Below are positions 1 to 8,195 of a stretch of DNA of 37,291 bases, piece by piece. Numbering within the stretch: position 1 is the first letter of the stretch; every line of letters starts with the position of its first letter. Under the pieces are notes generated by a model. The model worked only from the letters and a program-made list of their open reading frames with translations, was not told the origin of the DNA and searched no databases. A program made the translations under genes and the position numbers. Source of the DNA: Myxococcales bacterium (lineage in GTDB: Bacteria > Myxococcota > Polyangia > Nannocystales > Nannocystaceae); the NCBI GenBank assembly GCA_016793465.1, contig JAEUJW010000006.1, forward strand, positions 1 to 37,291, written 5' to 3'.

Positions 1-107
1 TCCTCGAGGTCCACGTCGTACTCGTCTGTTCTCTGCTGCCCGCCCATCCGGGCGATCTCGGTGTTCATCTCACTGGTTGCTTTGCTCGCCCCTCGGGTGG
101 TTTATCG

Positions 108-1685
108 GTGAAGGCGACAACTTTCCTGAGACTGGGGGAGACCACCGCGACCACGGGCGACGGGGAGCTGACGGGCTCGGGGTCGGCGGACGGCGCCGGT
201 TCGTCGACGACCGACGTGGCCAACACGACGACGGCCGGCACCACGTCGACCGCCACGACCGGCGTCGAAGAAGATCCCTCGGTCGGTGACGCGGAGAAGC
301 CGGAGATCCTCGAGGTGACGCTCCCCGCCGAAGTCTATGCCGCCGGCCCCGTGCCCATCGTCGTGGACACCAAGAATGTGGGAACGGTGCTTGTCCAGCT
401 CGACGGCGTCGACGCGGGCGAGCTGCTTGCCGTGGGGGACGGGACCTTCACGGGGAATCTGCCGGTGCACGGCGCGATCGACAACGGCCCGCACGAGGTC
501 GAGATAATCGCCACGCAGGGCGAGCTCGCCGTCCAAAGCACGGCCTACTACAACGTCAAGACGCCGATGCCCGGCACCGAGGCGTGGTCGCAGGCCGGGC
601 CCGCCGGGAGCCGCACGAACCGCATCGCGGTCACGCCCGAGGGCGACTTGATCGAGGTCGGCCAGATCGAGATCAACGGCGTCGCGCACCCGACGATCCG
701 CAAGCGGTCGGGCCTCACCGGTACCGAGCTGTGGCCGGAGGGGACGATCACCCTCGACACGCGTGAGGGCGCCGTGGTCGACGTCTCGGTGCTTCCCGAC
801 GGCGGCATGTGGGTCGCCATGAATGTGCGCGAGCCGATGATGGACCCACGGCCGCGGATCACCCTGCTCGACGCGGATGGCCACGCGACGGACGCCGACA
901 TCCTCGGCACGTCTGGACGCGTGGTGCGGGGGATCGCGGCCGATGCTGACGGCGGCTGCTTCGCGGTGGGCGTCGCCGGCGTCCAGGGCGACTGGGACTT
1001 CGCCTACTGGCGGATCACCCAGGCTGGTGTCCAAACGCTCGGCGACGTGTTCGACTACCAGCCTGGCGTTTGGCCGCACAAGTTCCGCGACATGGCCAAC
1101 GACGTGGTGATCGACGCGGACGTCGCGTGGGTTGTCGGCTCGAGCCAGGGTCCGCACGAGGTGGACTTCCAGTACACGCGTGGGGTCCTTGTGCCGATGG
1201 ACTTGCACACCGGCGAGGTCTTCGCACCTGTGATCGTCGCGCCGAAGTCGGGGCTGTGGATGCAGAGCGCGTTCCTTGGCGGAACACTGCACCCGCAAGG
1301 CGTGCTCGTGACTGGTTACGGCTGCGACGGTCCCTGTGAGACGTACCGTATCGAGACGTCGCTCTACACCGCGGCCGGCGATCGTCCGTGGCACATGCCG
1401 GAGACTCCGATCGACGGCCTGGCGTACGGCAGCGACCTCGCACTCGATAGTCAGGGACGCGCTCTCGTAGCCGGCACGGTGACGCAGGGCGGCAAGTTGC
1501 GCGGCTACGTGTTCGGTCGCGCGATCGGCCAAAACGGCTGGCCCGCGCTCGAGCACAGCTACCCCGGGATTGGTCCGTCGGAGGCCCTCGGAATCGCCCG
1601 CGACGGCTTCGATCGTATCTTCCCCGTCGGGTACATCACCGTCAACGGCAAGTCGCAGGCCCGGATCACGTTGATCCACGGGTAG
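108..1685 (+). CDS. Secreted beta-propeller-like protein, probable lipoprotein; 5' end uncertain
   Basis: About 525 residues. Residues 10-50 are a Ser/Thr/Gly-rich linker, residues 55-150 look like an Ig-type beta domain, and the rest has repeated beta strands with Asp/Gly turns (DADGG, TPEGD, LDSQG) like a delta-60-type propeller. Such proteins are common exported lipoproteins in Nannocystaceae; the function is unknown. The start is doubtful. The GTG at 108 gives no signal peptide, yet the frame stays open to the window edge and encodes a lipobox-like LTGC at 69-80. No ATG or GTG lies in that frame between 3 and 108. A signal-like stretch (VFISLVALLA) begins at the GTG at 61 in another frame, so the real start is either left of the window or hidden by a frameshift. 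The gene converges on the next one with only 27 bp between. Confidence 0.7.
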   Translation: MKATTFLRLGETTATTGDGELTGSGSADGAGSSTTDVANTTTAGTTSTATTGVEEDPSVGDAEKPEILEVTLPAEVYAAGPVPIVVDTKNVGTVLVQLDGVDAGELLAVGDGTFTGNLPVHGAIDNGPHEVEIIATQGELAVQSTAYYNVKTPMPGTEAWSQAGPAGSRTNRIAVTPEGDLIEVGQIEINGVAHPTIRKRSGLTGTELWPEGTITLDTREGAVVDVSVLPDGGMWVAMNVREPMMDPRPRITLLDADGHATDADILGTSGRVVRGIAADADGGCFAVGVAGVQGDWDFAYWRITQAGVQTLGDVFDYQPGVWPHKFRDMANDVVIDADVAWVVGSSQGPHEVDFQYTRGVLVPMDLHTGEVFAPVIVAPKSGLWMQSAFLGGTLHPQGVLVTGYGCDGPCETYRIETSLYTAAGDRPWHMPETPIDGLAYGSDLALDSQGRALVAGTVTQGGKLRGYVFGRAIGQNGWPALEHSYPGIGPSEALGIARDGFDRIFPVGYITVNGKSQARITLIHG

Positions 1686-1712
1686 ACCGCGTACCGCGGA
1701 GCTGCCGGCAGT

Positions 1713-2810
1713 TCACTGGGGGATGAGGCTCCCACACGCCTCGTCGATCAAACCCACGGCTTCATCGAAGAACTGCACGTAGCTGGGCGCGCAGGAGTCG
1801 CCTCGCAGGTGGTAGTGAAACTGCTCGAGGAGGGCCAAGTAGTTGTTCGAATTGTTGATGTCCCAGCCGCAGTTCGGGTCTTCCGGCTCGCTCTCGTGAG
1901 GGAACCCAGTGATGGCGAGCATCACGACGGCATTCGGATCTTTCTTGGCTGCGATGATGGCGTCGTACTGGCTCTTGGCCGAGCTGATCGACTTCGTGTC
2001 CTCGGCATTGTCGATGATCGCCACGACGAGCAGCGCGTCCTCGCGGAGGAAGCCCGCGTTGCAGGCGCCGTCCTTGTTGAGCTCCGGTGAAACCGCGGCG
2101 ATCAGCGCGTCGCCGGTCGCAGGCAACGGACCCCATGTGCCCGCGGCCGCGATGCACTCGAACTGACCTGGCAGGTCCGGCTCGCCGCTGACGATGTAGC
2201 GGTTCCCGTCGTACAGGTCGCAACGCCGGTTTGGCGTGCCCTCACCCGCGTTGAAGGTGACGCCAGCGCCGAGCTTGCTGTCGCACTTCTCCCACTCCTG
2301 AACCGAGTTCACGCAGTCCCAAGTTTCATCACCGTCGAAGCAGTTGGGCCAGTTCATGCCGCAGCCTTTATCGGATTGGCAGGCGTAGCCCGTCCACTCC
2401 CCGTCCGGATTGGCGGCCATGATGTGCACGTCGAAGCCCTCGAGTCGCTCGTCGATCGTCTGGATGAACCCGGGGAAGCTGGCGAGGAGCTGGTCCTGCA
2501 CGTACTGCATGCGGGTCTCGCGCGAGATCAAGAACAGCAGGTCGACCTTGCCCTTGCAGCCCTCGGGCTGTCCGGAGCCGAAGTCGGTCGCGGCGCCGAC
2601 GTCGCGCAGGACGCCAGTGCTGGTGCCCGTGCCGCCGCTGCTGCCGGCCGAGACGTCGGCGGGACCGGTGGACGATCCGTCGCTGCCGGTCCCGCTGCTC
2701 GCCGAAGTCTCCGACACGCCCGTGATCCCTGGCCCGGACGACAACCCGGGCGGGGTAGGTGTCCCGCAGGCGGCGAGGACGAAGGCGACGAGGATCGGCG
2801 CGCGCGTCAC
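1713..2810 (-). CDS. Lipoprotein with vWA-like domain
   Basis: 365 residues. The signal peptide ends in a lipobox (LAAC, Cys15), followed by a Ser/Gly/Thr linker to about residue 70. The folded part opens with KVDLLFLISRE, which is where a von Willebrand factor A domain would carry its DxSxS metal site; here the site is altered to D-L-L-F-L-I-S-R-E-T, so metal binding by the usual MIDAS is doubtful. Many cysteines (CQSDKGC, CFDG, WDC, CDSK, CDL, CNAG, CGW, CAPS, ACG) suggest disulphides outside the cytoplasm. Similar vWA-like lipoproteins are frequent in Nannocystaceae. The cell-surface location is inferred and the ligand is unknown. Confidence 0.75.
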   Translation of the reverse strand: MTRAPILVAFVLAACGTPTPPGLSSGPGITGVSETSASSGTGSDGSSTGPADVSAGSSGGTGTSTGVLRDVGAATDFGSGQPEGCKGKVDLLFLISRETRMQYVQDQLLASFPGFIQTIDERLEGFDVHIMAANPDGEWTGYACQSDKGCGMNWPNCFDGDETWDCVNSVQEWEKCDSKLGAGVTFNAGEGTPNRRCDLYDGNRYIVSGEPDLPGQFECIAAAGTWGPLPATGDALIAAVSPELNKDGACNAGFLREDALLVVAIIDNAEDTKSISSAKSQYDAIIAAKKDPNAVVMLAITGFPHESEPEDPNCGWDINNSNNYLALLEQFHYHLRGDSCAPSYVQFFDEAVGLIDEACGSLIPQ

Positions 2811-2923
2811 CTACCGAGGGTAGACCCCGTGTGTGCGCCTGTCATCCCCACGGATGACCAGGATCCCCGCACTGTCTGCGACTCCGGGTCGCCATTGGCC
2901 TGGGACCAACCGCCACGCGGGCC

Positions 2924-3445
2924 TCACAGGCGCTCGTATAGCGAATACACGAACGCGTGGAAGGGCGAGAGATCCTTCATCCGGTGGCCGATGTATGTGC
3001 CGCGGACGGTGCCGGTCGGGGTGCGGGCCAGGAACTCGTGGCGCGACGGGTGGGCCGAGCCGCGCCGGGTCGGTGGCGGTACATCGATGGTGCTCGGGAG
3101 GCCGGGGTCGGCGAGGAGGCGCTGCAGAGTCGCCAGTTCGAAAGAGTCGAGCCGGGCGCCGAGCACCTCCGGCCCGGGCGGGGAGTCGGGGCCGCGACAG
3201 CCGGGGTAGTCGGTGAGGTCGAAGCGGCCGTCCTCGCGGACGACCAGGATCGAGTGGTCGAAGCACGAGCCGCCCTCCCCGCGCACGCGGAGCAGCTCGC
3301 CCAGCGCGAGCTCCAGCGGCTTCTCGGGGTCGTCGGCCACGGGCTCGAGCGGCGGCGGCGGCGGCTCCCCCTCCCGCGGCGCTGGCGGGTTGGCGACGCA
3401 CGCGAGCAGCGCGACGGCGGGGAGCAGGGCCAAGGATCGCACCAT
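2924..3445 (-). CDS. Small hypothetical lipoprotein
   Basis: 173 residues from the ATG at 3445. This start is chosen over an ATG 69 nt further upstream because it puts a clean signal peptide and lipobox first (MVRSLALLPAVALLAC, Cys16). A Pro/Glu-rich linker follows, then a domain containing CFDHSILVVREDGRFDLTDYPGCRG, with two cysteines that could form a disulphide. I do not recognise the family; a periplasmic or surface location is inferred from the lipobox only. It is transcribed in the same direction as the lipoprotein at 1713-2810, 113 bp upstream of it. The 238 bp between its start and the stop at 3684 show only a short direct repeat (GGTCAGCGTC twice, near 3560-3580). Confidence 0.65.
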   Translation of the reverse strand: MVRSLALLPAVALLACVANPPAPREGEPPPPPLEPVADDPEKPLELALGELLRVRGEGGSCFDHSILVVREDGRFDLTDYPGCRGPDSPPGPEVLGARLDSFELATLQRLLADPGLPSTIDVPPPTRRGSAHPSRHEFLARTPTGTVRGTYIGHRMKDLSPFHAFVYSLYERL

Positions 3446-3683
3446 CGTCCGACGGTACCCCAGGCGAACGCGCGGCGGTGCCTTCACGCCGTGTCCGGCC
3501 GCCACGCCGGCCACTCGAACACCGCCGGGCCGCGCACTCGGCCCCAGCCGCCAGCTCGTGGTCAGCGTCGGTCAGCGTCCCGTGCAACCCGTCTACGGTC
3601 GGCCCCAGGTCCCGGCGCCGTCCGCTCAGGGTCCGCCCTCCACGCTGCGGTCGACCACGCGGCGGTGGCCAGGTCTGTGCGAA

Positions 3684-5624
3684 TCAGCGCTCCAAGCCCA
3701 GAGCCCAGCGACGGCGGTGTAGCCGTCGGACGAGGGGACTCAGGCTCTCGAGGATCAAGAGGGCGGCACGCGTGGCCCGGTCGCCGGGAAGGCGCGGGAG
3801 CCACCCCCGACGGTGGAGCGTCGAGACGAGGTCGATCCAGCCGCCTGTGATCGGTAGGGCTCCGTGGCGGTGTGCCTCGCCGATCGCTTGCCAGACCTCG
3901 ACCGCCACGGCCGCGCCGGTCTCCTTCGGGGGGATCGCCGGCTCGACGTCGGCGAAGTGTCGCTCCATCTCTGCCGGGGAGGGGTTCTCTGGAAGCGGGA
4001 AGCGAGGCTTCGGCTGCTCACGTTCCGGCGGAGCGGCCTCGGGTTCCTCGCTGGTAGGCGATGAGGGCTGGGACGACTCCGTCTCTTGCGGCTCGGCGCT
4101 GGTCGACGACGGCGGATCCGGCGTCACAGGTGACGGTGGTGAAGAGGGTGGTGCCCCTGATGAACCGTCGATGCAGTCAGGTGTATCGGTCGTTGCTGGC
4201 GTTTCGGGGGCGTCCCTCGGCGATGGAGTCGACTCCGCGAGCGGAGTCGGCGACGAGGCCGGCGTGGGAGGCGGTTCCACGACGCGCGCTGTCTCAGGCT
4301 GAACAGCGACCTGCGGGTGGGTCGGCTGCGGTGACGCCGGTGTTACCTCGGCTGTCGGAGGCGGAGCCTCGGGTCGCGGTGATGGCGTGGTTGTTCCGGC
4401 GCTCGACGGAGCAGTCCCAACGGTGGGCGGGGGGACGGGCCGAGAGGGCGAACCATCCGGCGAGGCGGTCGACCGCGATGTGGTCGGAGTGGCCTCGATG
4501 GTCGAGACAGGCGATGGGGCGGAGGACCGAGGAGGCGAACCAACCCCACCGGCAGAACTCGTATGGGGGTCGACCTCGGCGGTGCGAGTTGGCGCTGGCG
4601 GCGGCGAGGGAACGGCTCCAGCAGCAGTTGTCGGCGGAGAGGAGGCCGGGCGCGGAGGCGAAGTGTTCGGCTGAGCAGTCGAACTGCTGTGGCTGTTCGT
4701 CGGCGGCGAAGGGTGCGGGAAGCCCTCGACGTTGCGCGGGGGTGAAGGCGACGGCGGTGGCAATGTGGCCCACCGCGGAGGGCCTGTCCTGACATGGATA
4801 TGTCCAAAAGCGCCTTGTTCGTCTGGCCAGGGCGTAGCGTCATCCAGCCATGTGGGGTCGAAGTCGGATAGATAGGAACTGTCGAGCATCGCGGCCACCT
4901 GGAGACGACCTCCTGTGTGTGCCAGGATAACGGCCGTCGGTGGATCGGGACATACGAGCAAGAGCTCTCGCTCGCCGAGGCGCATGTGCGCGAGTAGCGG
5001 GCGCATGGCGGTATATGTCCAGGGCCGTCGCTTGCCCTCCACCAACACCCCTTGGCGTAGGCCGGAGGGCGCGATATCTTTGAGCGAATCGACATACGTC
5101 TGAAGTGCGGTGGGACCAGGGCTAAAAAGGCGAAGGTGATTGATGGTACCCTTTCGAGTAATATGGAACTGTGCGTAGACAGTTTCGCTCATCACCTCAA
5201 ACCGCAGTTCCGCCTCGCCTGCAACCCGCCAGACGCGATCGCGCGAGTACGCGCATACGTTGCGATTCAAGCTGGTTGGTCCGCCAAATGGCCCTTCCAC
5301 CTGCGCGAGTTTGTTCGCCTCCTCTTTCAAATCTTCCAGCGTTCCCATGCGGATGTGCTCGTGACCCCAGTCGCCTGGCCATGAAACTCCGAGAGCCCAT
5401 TGGTCGCGCGCCATCCACTCGATCACGAAACGTACCCCAGGGGAGTATTCATTAAAGTAACGGTGCCGGCCGTCGGGCTCCCAGGTCTCTTCCCAATGAA
5501 GCCGTGATCGCTGGTGCTCGCCCCAGCTCGTGACGAGGGCCTCGGCCCCCTGTCGCCAGCCAGCCCGCATGATCGCCCACTCGATCGAGTCGAAGAAGGT
5601 CACCATGTGGGGCACGTACTTCAT
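3684..5624 (-). CDS. Paralog A: two-domain protein with Pro-rich linker, unknown function
   Basis: 646 residues, cytoplasmic by appearance (no signal or membrane segment). Residues 1-270 form an N-terminal domain with a GPFGGPT motif at 111-117. Residues about 275-555 are a Pro/Ser/Thr-rich linker. Residues about 560-646 form a helical domain ending in LVRRLHRRRW. The whole layout matches the protein at 6647-8029: both share GPFGGPT, a segment RPLLAHMR...ELLLVCP versus HPLVGAMR...DLLLCP, and the C-terminal domain (TLHRRGWLPRLPGDRATRAAL versus RLHKKGYLPSIPADQAGRAAL). They are therefore full-length paralogs, although the linker here is much longer. I know no function for the family. It lies 22 bp downstream of the small gene at 5647-6138 and is probably in one operon with it. 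Confidence 0.75.
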   Translation of the reverse strand: MKYVPHMVTFFDSIEWAIMRAGWRQGAEALVTSWGEHQRSRLHWEETWEPDGRHRYFNEYSPGVRFVIEWMARDQWALGVSWPGDWGHEHIRMGTLEDLKEEANKLAQVEGPFGGPTSLNRNVCAYSRDRVWRVAGEAELRFEVMSETVYAQFHITRKGTINHLRLFSPGPTALQTYVDSLKDIAPSGLRQGVLVEGKRRPWTYTAMRPLLAHMRLGERELLLVCPDPPTAVILAHTGGRLQVAAMLDSSYLSDFDPTWLDDATPWPDEQGAFGHIHVRTGPPRWATLPPPSPSPPRNVEGFPHPSPPTNSHSSSTAQPNTSPPRPASSPPTTAAGAVPSPPPAPTRTAEVDPHTSSAGGVGSPPRSSAPSPVSTIEATPTTSRSTASPDGSPSRPVPPPTVGTAPSSAGTTTPSPRPEAPPPTAEVTPASPQPTHPQVAVQPETARVVEPPPTPASSPTPLAESTPSPRDAPETPATTDTPDCIDGSSGAPPSSPPSPVTPDPPSSTSAEPQETESSQPSSPTSEEPEAAPPEREQPKPRFPLPENPSPAEMERHFADVEPAIPPKETGAAVAVEVWQAIGEAHRHGALPITGGWIDLVSTLHRRGWLPRLPGDRATRAALLILESLSPLVRRLHRRRWALGLER

Positions 5625-5646
5625 CTGGACCTCCAGCGACGCGTGG

Positions 5647-6138
5647 CTACCGCGAGCGCGGCTTGATCGCCGGCGCTACCCCGACCGGCGGGGCGGGTAC
5701 CAGTGCTGTCTCGGCGGGGGCGAGCGCCAGCGTTACCGGACGGGCGGAGCCAGCCTCGAGCCGGAGCAGAGCTTCGCCGACCGTGCTCTCGTCGCTCGTC
5801 ACCAGGAACGTCGCCAGGAACTCGCCAATACTGCAGAGACCCTCCTCCGATACGGCGATTGCGTTCTTCAGCAGGTTTCTGACGCCCCGGTGCAGACGCC
5901 GGAATTTCTTGTCCGGGTCCTTGGCCGTGTCCGGTGCGTGGATATCGATCCTGTAGAGGCGCCTCTCGATCCGAAACAGTAGTCGGGTCTTTCGTCCGCC
6001 GAGCGCGACCCACGTGACGTCCGTGATGCCGAGGTCGGCCCTGCTCAGGAGTTTCTGTATCTCTTCCCTGGACGTGGTCGCAGAAACTGCCGTCGAGCTG
6101 TAGGAGAGTCGTCTCCGGGTGGGGGCAGTCGTGGTCAT
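5647..6138 (-). CDS. Small phage-type protein of unknown function
   Basis: 163 residues. The core runs STAVSATTSREEIQKLL, then a beta-rich stretch with RLLFRIERRLYRIDI, then FRRLHRGVRNLLKNAI and a C-terminal TVGEAL. From memory this order (VSATTSREEI, a beta sheet, RWRALxLVIKAKLE, TVGE) matches a family of unknown function that is common in actinobacteriophages and their relatives; here it has been shortened and has gained a Pro/Ala tail. The identification rests on recall and should be tested. The ATG at 6138 has a GAGGA Shine-Dalgarno just upstream. It leads a probable operon with paralog A and sits across a repeat-bearing intergenic region from paralog B. Confidence 0.65.
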   Translation of the reverse strand: MTTTAPTRRRLSYSSTAVSATTSREEIQKLLSRADLGITDVTWVALGGRKTRLLFRIERRLYRIDIHAPDTAKDPDKKFRRLHRGVRNLLKNAIAVSEEGLCSIGEFLATFLVTSDESTVGEALLRLEAGSARPVTLALAPAETALVPAPPVGVAPAIKPRSR

Positions 6139-6410
6139 CGTCCTCTGACGATCGCCCGCTAGTCATAAAAGATCAAACGCGCGACGCGCGCGGCTCGAAA
6201 TCGGGTGGCGTGAGAAACGCGAGCGCGCCGAGGCGGGCGCGCTCGCGCGGGAGCCGAAGGGCGCGAACGGTCCGCTCGATCCGCTTCGAACGGCGCGGCT
6301 GACCAATCCGCGCCGAGCGCGTTAGCACACAAACCAAGAGACAGGTCGCGCTTCTGCGTCCAAAGAATATGTATCACGTCGAGGATCACGCCTCGGCCGC
6401 GACACGAGAG

Positions 6411-6630
6411 CAGATCTCCAGCGTTGGCGATCGCGTTTCGTGGCTCAGCATGAAACGTGATCTCCCACGCAGAGGATGGCGAGTCGGGCCGCCGCCCTGA
6501 AACGCGATCCTCCACGCCAGAAATGACGGCTCGTTCCTGGCGTCCTGAAACGGGAGATTCGGCGTATAGAATCGCGGCTCGTGAAGCGCGAAACGAGGCG
6601 TGGAGAATCGCTTTTCTGAGCGGCAAGTTC
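6411..6630. repeat. Degenerate tandem repeat, 43-48 bp period, between divergent genes
   Basis: Within the 508-bp divergent region 6139-6646 a unit starting TGAAACG recurs at 6451, 6498 and 6546, and as CGAAACG at about 6589 (spacings 47, 48 and 43). Each unit continues with a GATCTCCnnCGC-like block and an AGAATGGCGGCTCG-like block. A fifth, more diverged unit appears to start near 6411. The units are imperfect and have no unique spacers. The rest of 6139-6410 shows no gene. Confidence 0.6.
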
Positions 6631-6634
6631 GCGG

Positions 6635-6640
6635 TATGAT
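6635..6640 (+). promoter_or_regulatory. Candidate -10 box giving a leaderless mRNA
   Basis: TATGAT lies 6 nt before the ATG at 6647, so a sigma-70-type start would fall on or next to the A of the start codon. No good -35 box and no Shine-Dalgarno are visible, so this is tentative. Confidence 0.35.
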
Positions 6641-6646
6641 AGCGGT

Positions 6647-8029
6647 ATGGCTGGGCCTGCAGAGGGGATCGGGGAGGCAGATGCATATCTCGCTGCGATG
6701 GGCTATAGCGCGGGGGTCCGGGGCGCCGTGCGGCGGTTCCGTGAGCGCACCATGGCCCTCCAGGAACTGGACCTCCGGTGGCAAGCCGCCCCGCCACAGG
6801 CGGGTACCCCTGGCGTGGAGACCGCGACGCACCCGGGCGGCACATTCTATCTCGAGCCCATCGGCCCCAGTAGCGCCAGACTCATACACGTGTGGCCTGG
6901 CTGGGGCCGCCGCATGATTCAGTCGGGCCATAACCCGGAACGTCTGCGGGCGGAGGCGCTCAGCACTCTGCGGAAGGGGGGCCCCTTCGGTGGACCCACG
7001 GTCGCGCGCGCAGGCGAGCGCATCGTGCAAGTGCACGAACCACAGGCTGGGGTGCGCACACCACTCCCCGATGGGAGCGAAATCCGTGTGCTCCTGCTGG
7101 AGCCGCACCAGGTCTCGCTGCGCATCTGGCCCGATACCAAATTCGCCCAGATGCCGATGGCGGGTCAGAACGATCCGACCAAGCTGGTCGATGACGATGC
7201 TGAATATCTGGTGTTCGGCTCGACGCCCACACTGTGGGCATTCACAGATGTGCATCCGCTCGTGGGCGCCATGCGCGCAGACCCCTACGATCTATTGCTC
7301 TGTCCATTGCGAACGAACAGGGTCGCGCTAATCGCAGTCGAGGGGGTCGACGTCCTCGGGATCAAGATCGGGTCGTGGGACGAAATCAGGGGGATGGACG
7401 CGGATGCGTGGCTCGGCCGCCTTGAGCCTCGCAAACCGCCGCCGAGTGCACCGCCAGCCGGCGCGACGTCTGGCGACTCGAACTCCGAGAAAAAGCCGAA
7501 GGCAGCGAGGCCCTCCGGAGGGGCCGAGAAGAAGAGGCCGGGGAAGCCAGGTGCCGCCGCGGAGCCCGCCACAGCGGGCGATCCATCGGCGGAGCCGACC
7601 AAGCGGCGGCGGCGGGTCGCCAGCTCACCCGGGGGCATGCCGGGCCCCCGTGGGCGACGGGTGCGGATCAAGCCAGGACTTGCTGCTGCCATCACCCAGC
7701 ACCTGGCCAGCGTCGCAGCGACGATCCCGGCGGGTAAGCTGGGGGCGGCCTTCGCAGTCGAGCTCCTGCGGGCGCTCGAGGCTGCCGCGCTGGCCAACAT
7801 TCCGACCCTGACCGGCACGACGATTGAACTCTTCTCGCGCCTGCACAAGAAGGGGTATCTCCCGTCGATCCCCGCCGACCAGGCGGGCCGGGCTGCTCTC
7901 AAAATGCTCGCGGAGCGCACGCCACTGGTTCGCCGGATGCACTACCGCCGCTGGTGCTTCGCTTTCGGTGATGCTCATGACCCAACCTCCGGGCTGCGCG
8001 CGCGGCTCGGCCCGATCTCCACCGAGTAG
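6647..8029 (+). CDS. Paralog B: two-domain protein with basic linker, unknown function
   Basis: 460 residues, no signal peptide. The N-terminal domain (about 1-265) carries GPFGGPT at 112-118. The linker (about 265-345) is rich in Lys/Arg/Pro/Ala and contains KRRRR and RGRRVRIK, which would suit nucleic-acid binding. The C-terminal helical domain (about 345-445) contains FSRLHKKGYLPSIPADQAG and ends in LVRRMHYRRWCF. It is a full-length paralog of the protein at 3684-5624 but with a short basic linker in place of a long Pro/Ser/Thr one. The two are divergently transcribed around a tandem repeat. The start is the ATG right after a possible -10 box; no Shine-Dalgarno is seen. Function unknown. 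Confidence 0.78.
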   Translation: MAGPAEGIGEADAYLAAMGYSAGVRGAVRRFRERTMALQELDLRWQAAPPQAGTPGVETATHPGGTFYLEPIGPSSARLIHVWPGWGRRMIQSGHNPERLRAEALSTLRKGGPFGGPTVARAGERIVQVHEPQAGVRTPLPDGSEIRVLLLEPHQVSLRIWPDTKFAQMPMAGQNDPTKLVDDDAEYLVFGSTPTLWAFTDVHPLVGAMRADPYDLLLCPLRTNRVALIAVEGVDVLGIKIGSWDEIRGMDADAWLGRLEPRKPPPSAPPAGATSGDSNSEKKPKAARPSGGAEKKRPGKPGAAAEPATAGDPSAEPTKRRRRVASSPGGMPGPRGRRVRIKPGLAAAITQHLASVAATIPAGKLGAAFAVELLRALEAAALANIPTLTGTTIELFSRLHKKGYLPSIPADQAGRAALKMLAERTPLVRRMHYRRWCFAFGDAHDPTSGLRARLGPISTE

Positions 8030-8184
8030 CGGACGAGTGAGCGGCCTCGAGCGCGTTTCAGGCCCGTGTTGTCGCGAAGTAGAGAGCGACCGGGGTTTCT
8101 CCCGGGCGAGAGATCGGACCGAGCGACGCCGCAACTGCCTTCGAGTGGGTGCAGAGTGGGCGAGGAGTGGAGACGGATGGGGAC

Positions 8185-8190
8185 AGGAGG
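8185..8190 (+). promoter_or_regulatory. Shine-Dalgarno that sets the start at 8196
   Basis: A perfect AGGAGG lies 5 nt before the ATG at 8196. This selects that start over upstream in-frame codons back to 7824, which would overlap the preceding gene. Confidence 0.8.
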
Positions 8191-8195
8191 GGTGC

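Noticed and set aside
1713..2810. Functional MIDAS metal site in the vWA-like lipoprotein
   Set aside because: The DxSxS positions are not conserved (D-L-L-F-L-I-S), so only the general fold is proposed.
6411..6630. CRISPR array
   Set aside because: Units are imperfect, contiguous and without unique spacers, and no cas genes are present.
6457..6639. Small ORF within the repeat array
   Set aside because: Its peptide is only the translated repeat (Arg/Ser/Thr/Glu-rich); there is no ribosome-binding site and other frames are equally open.
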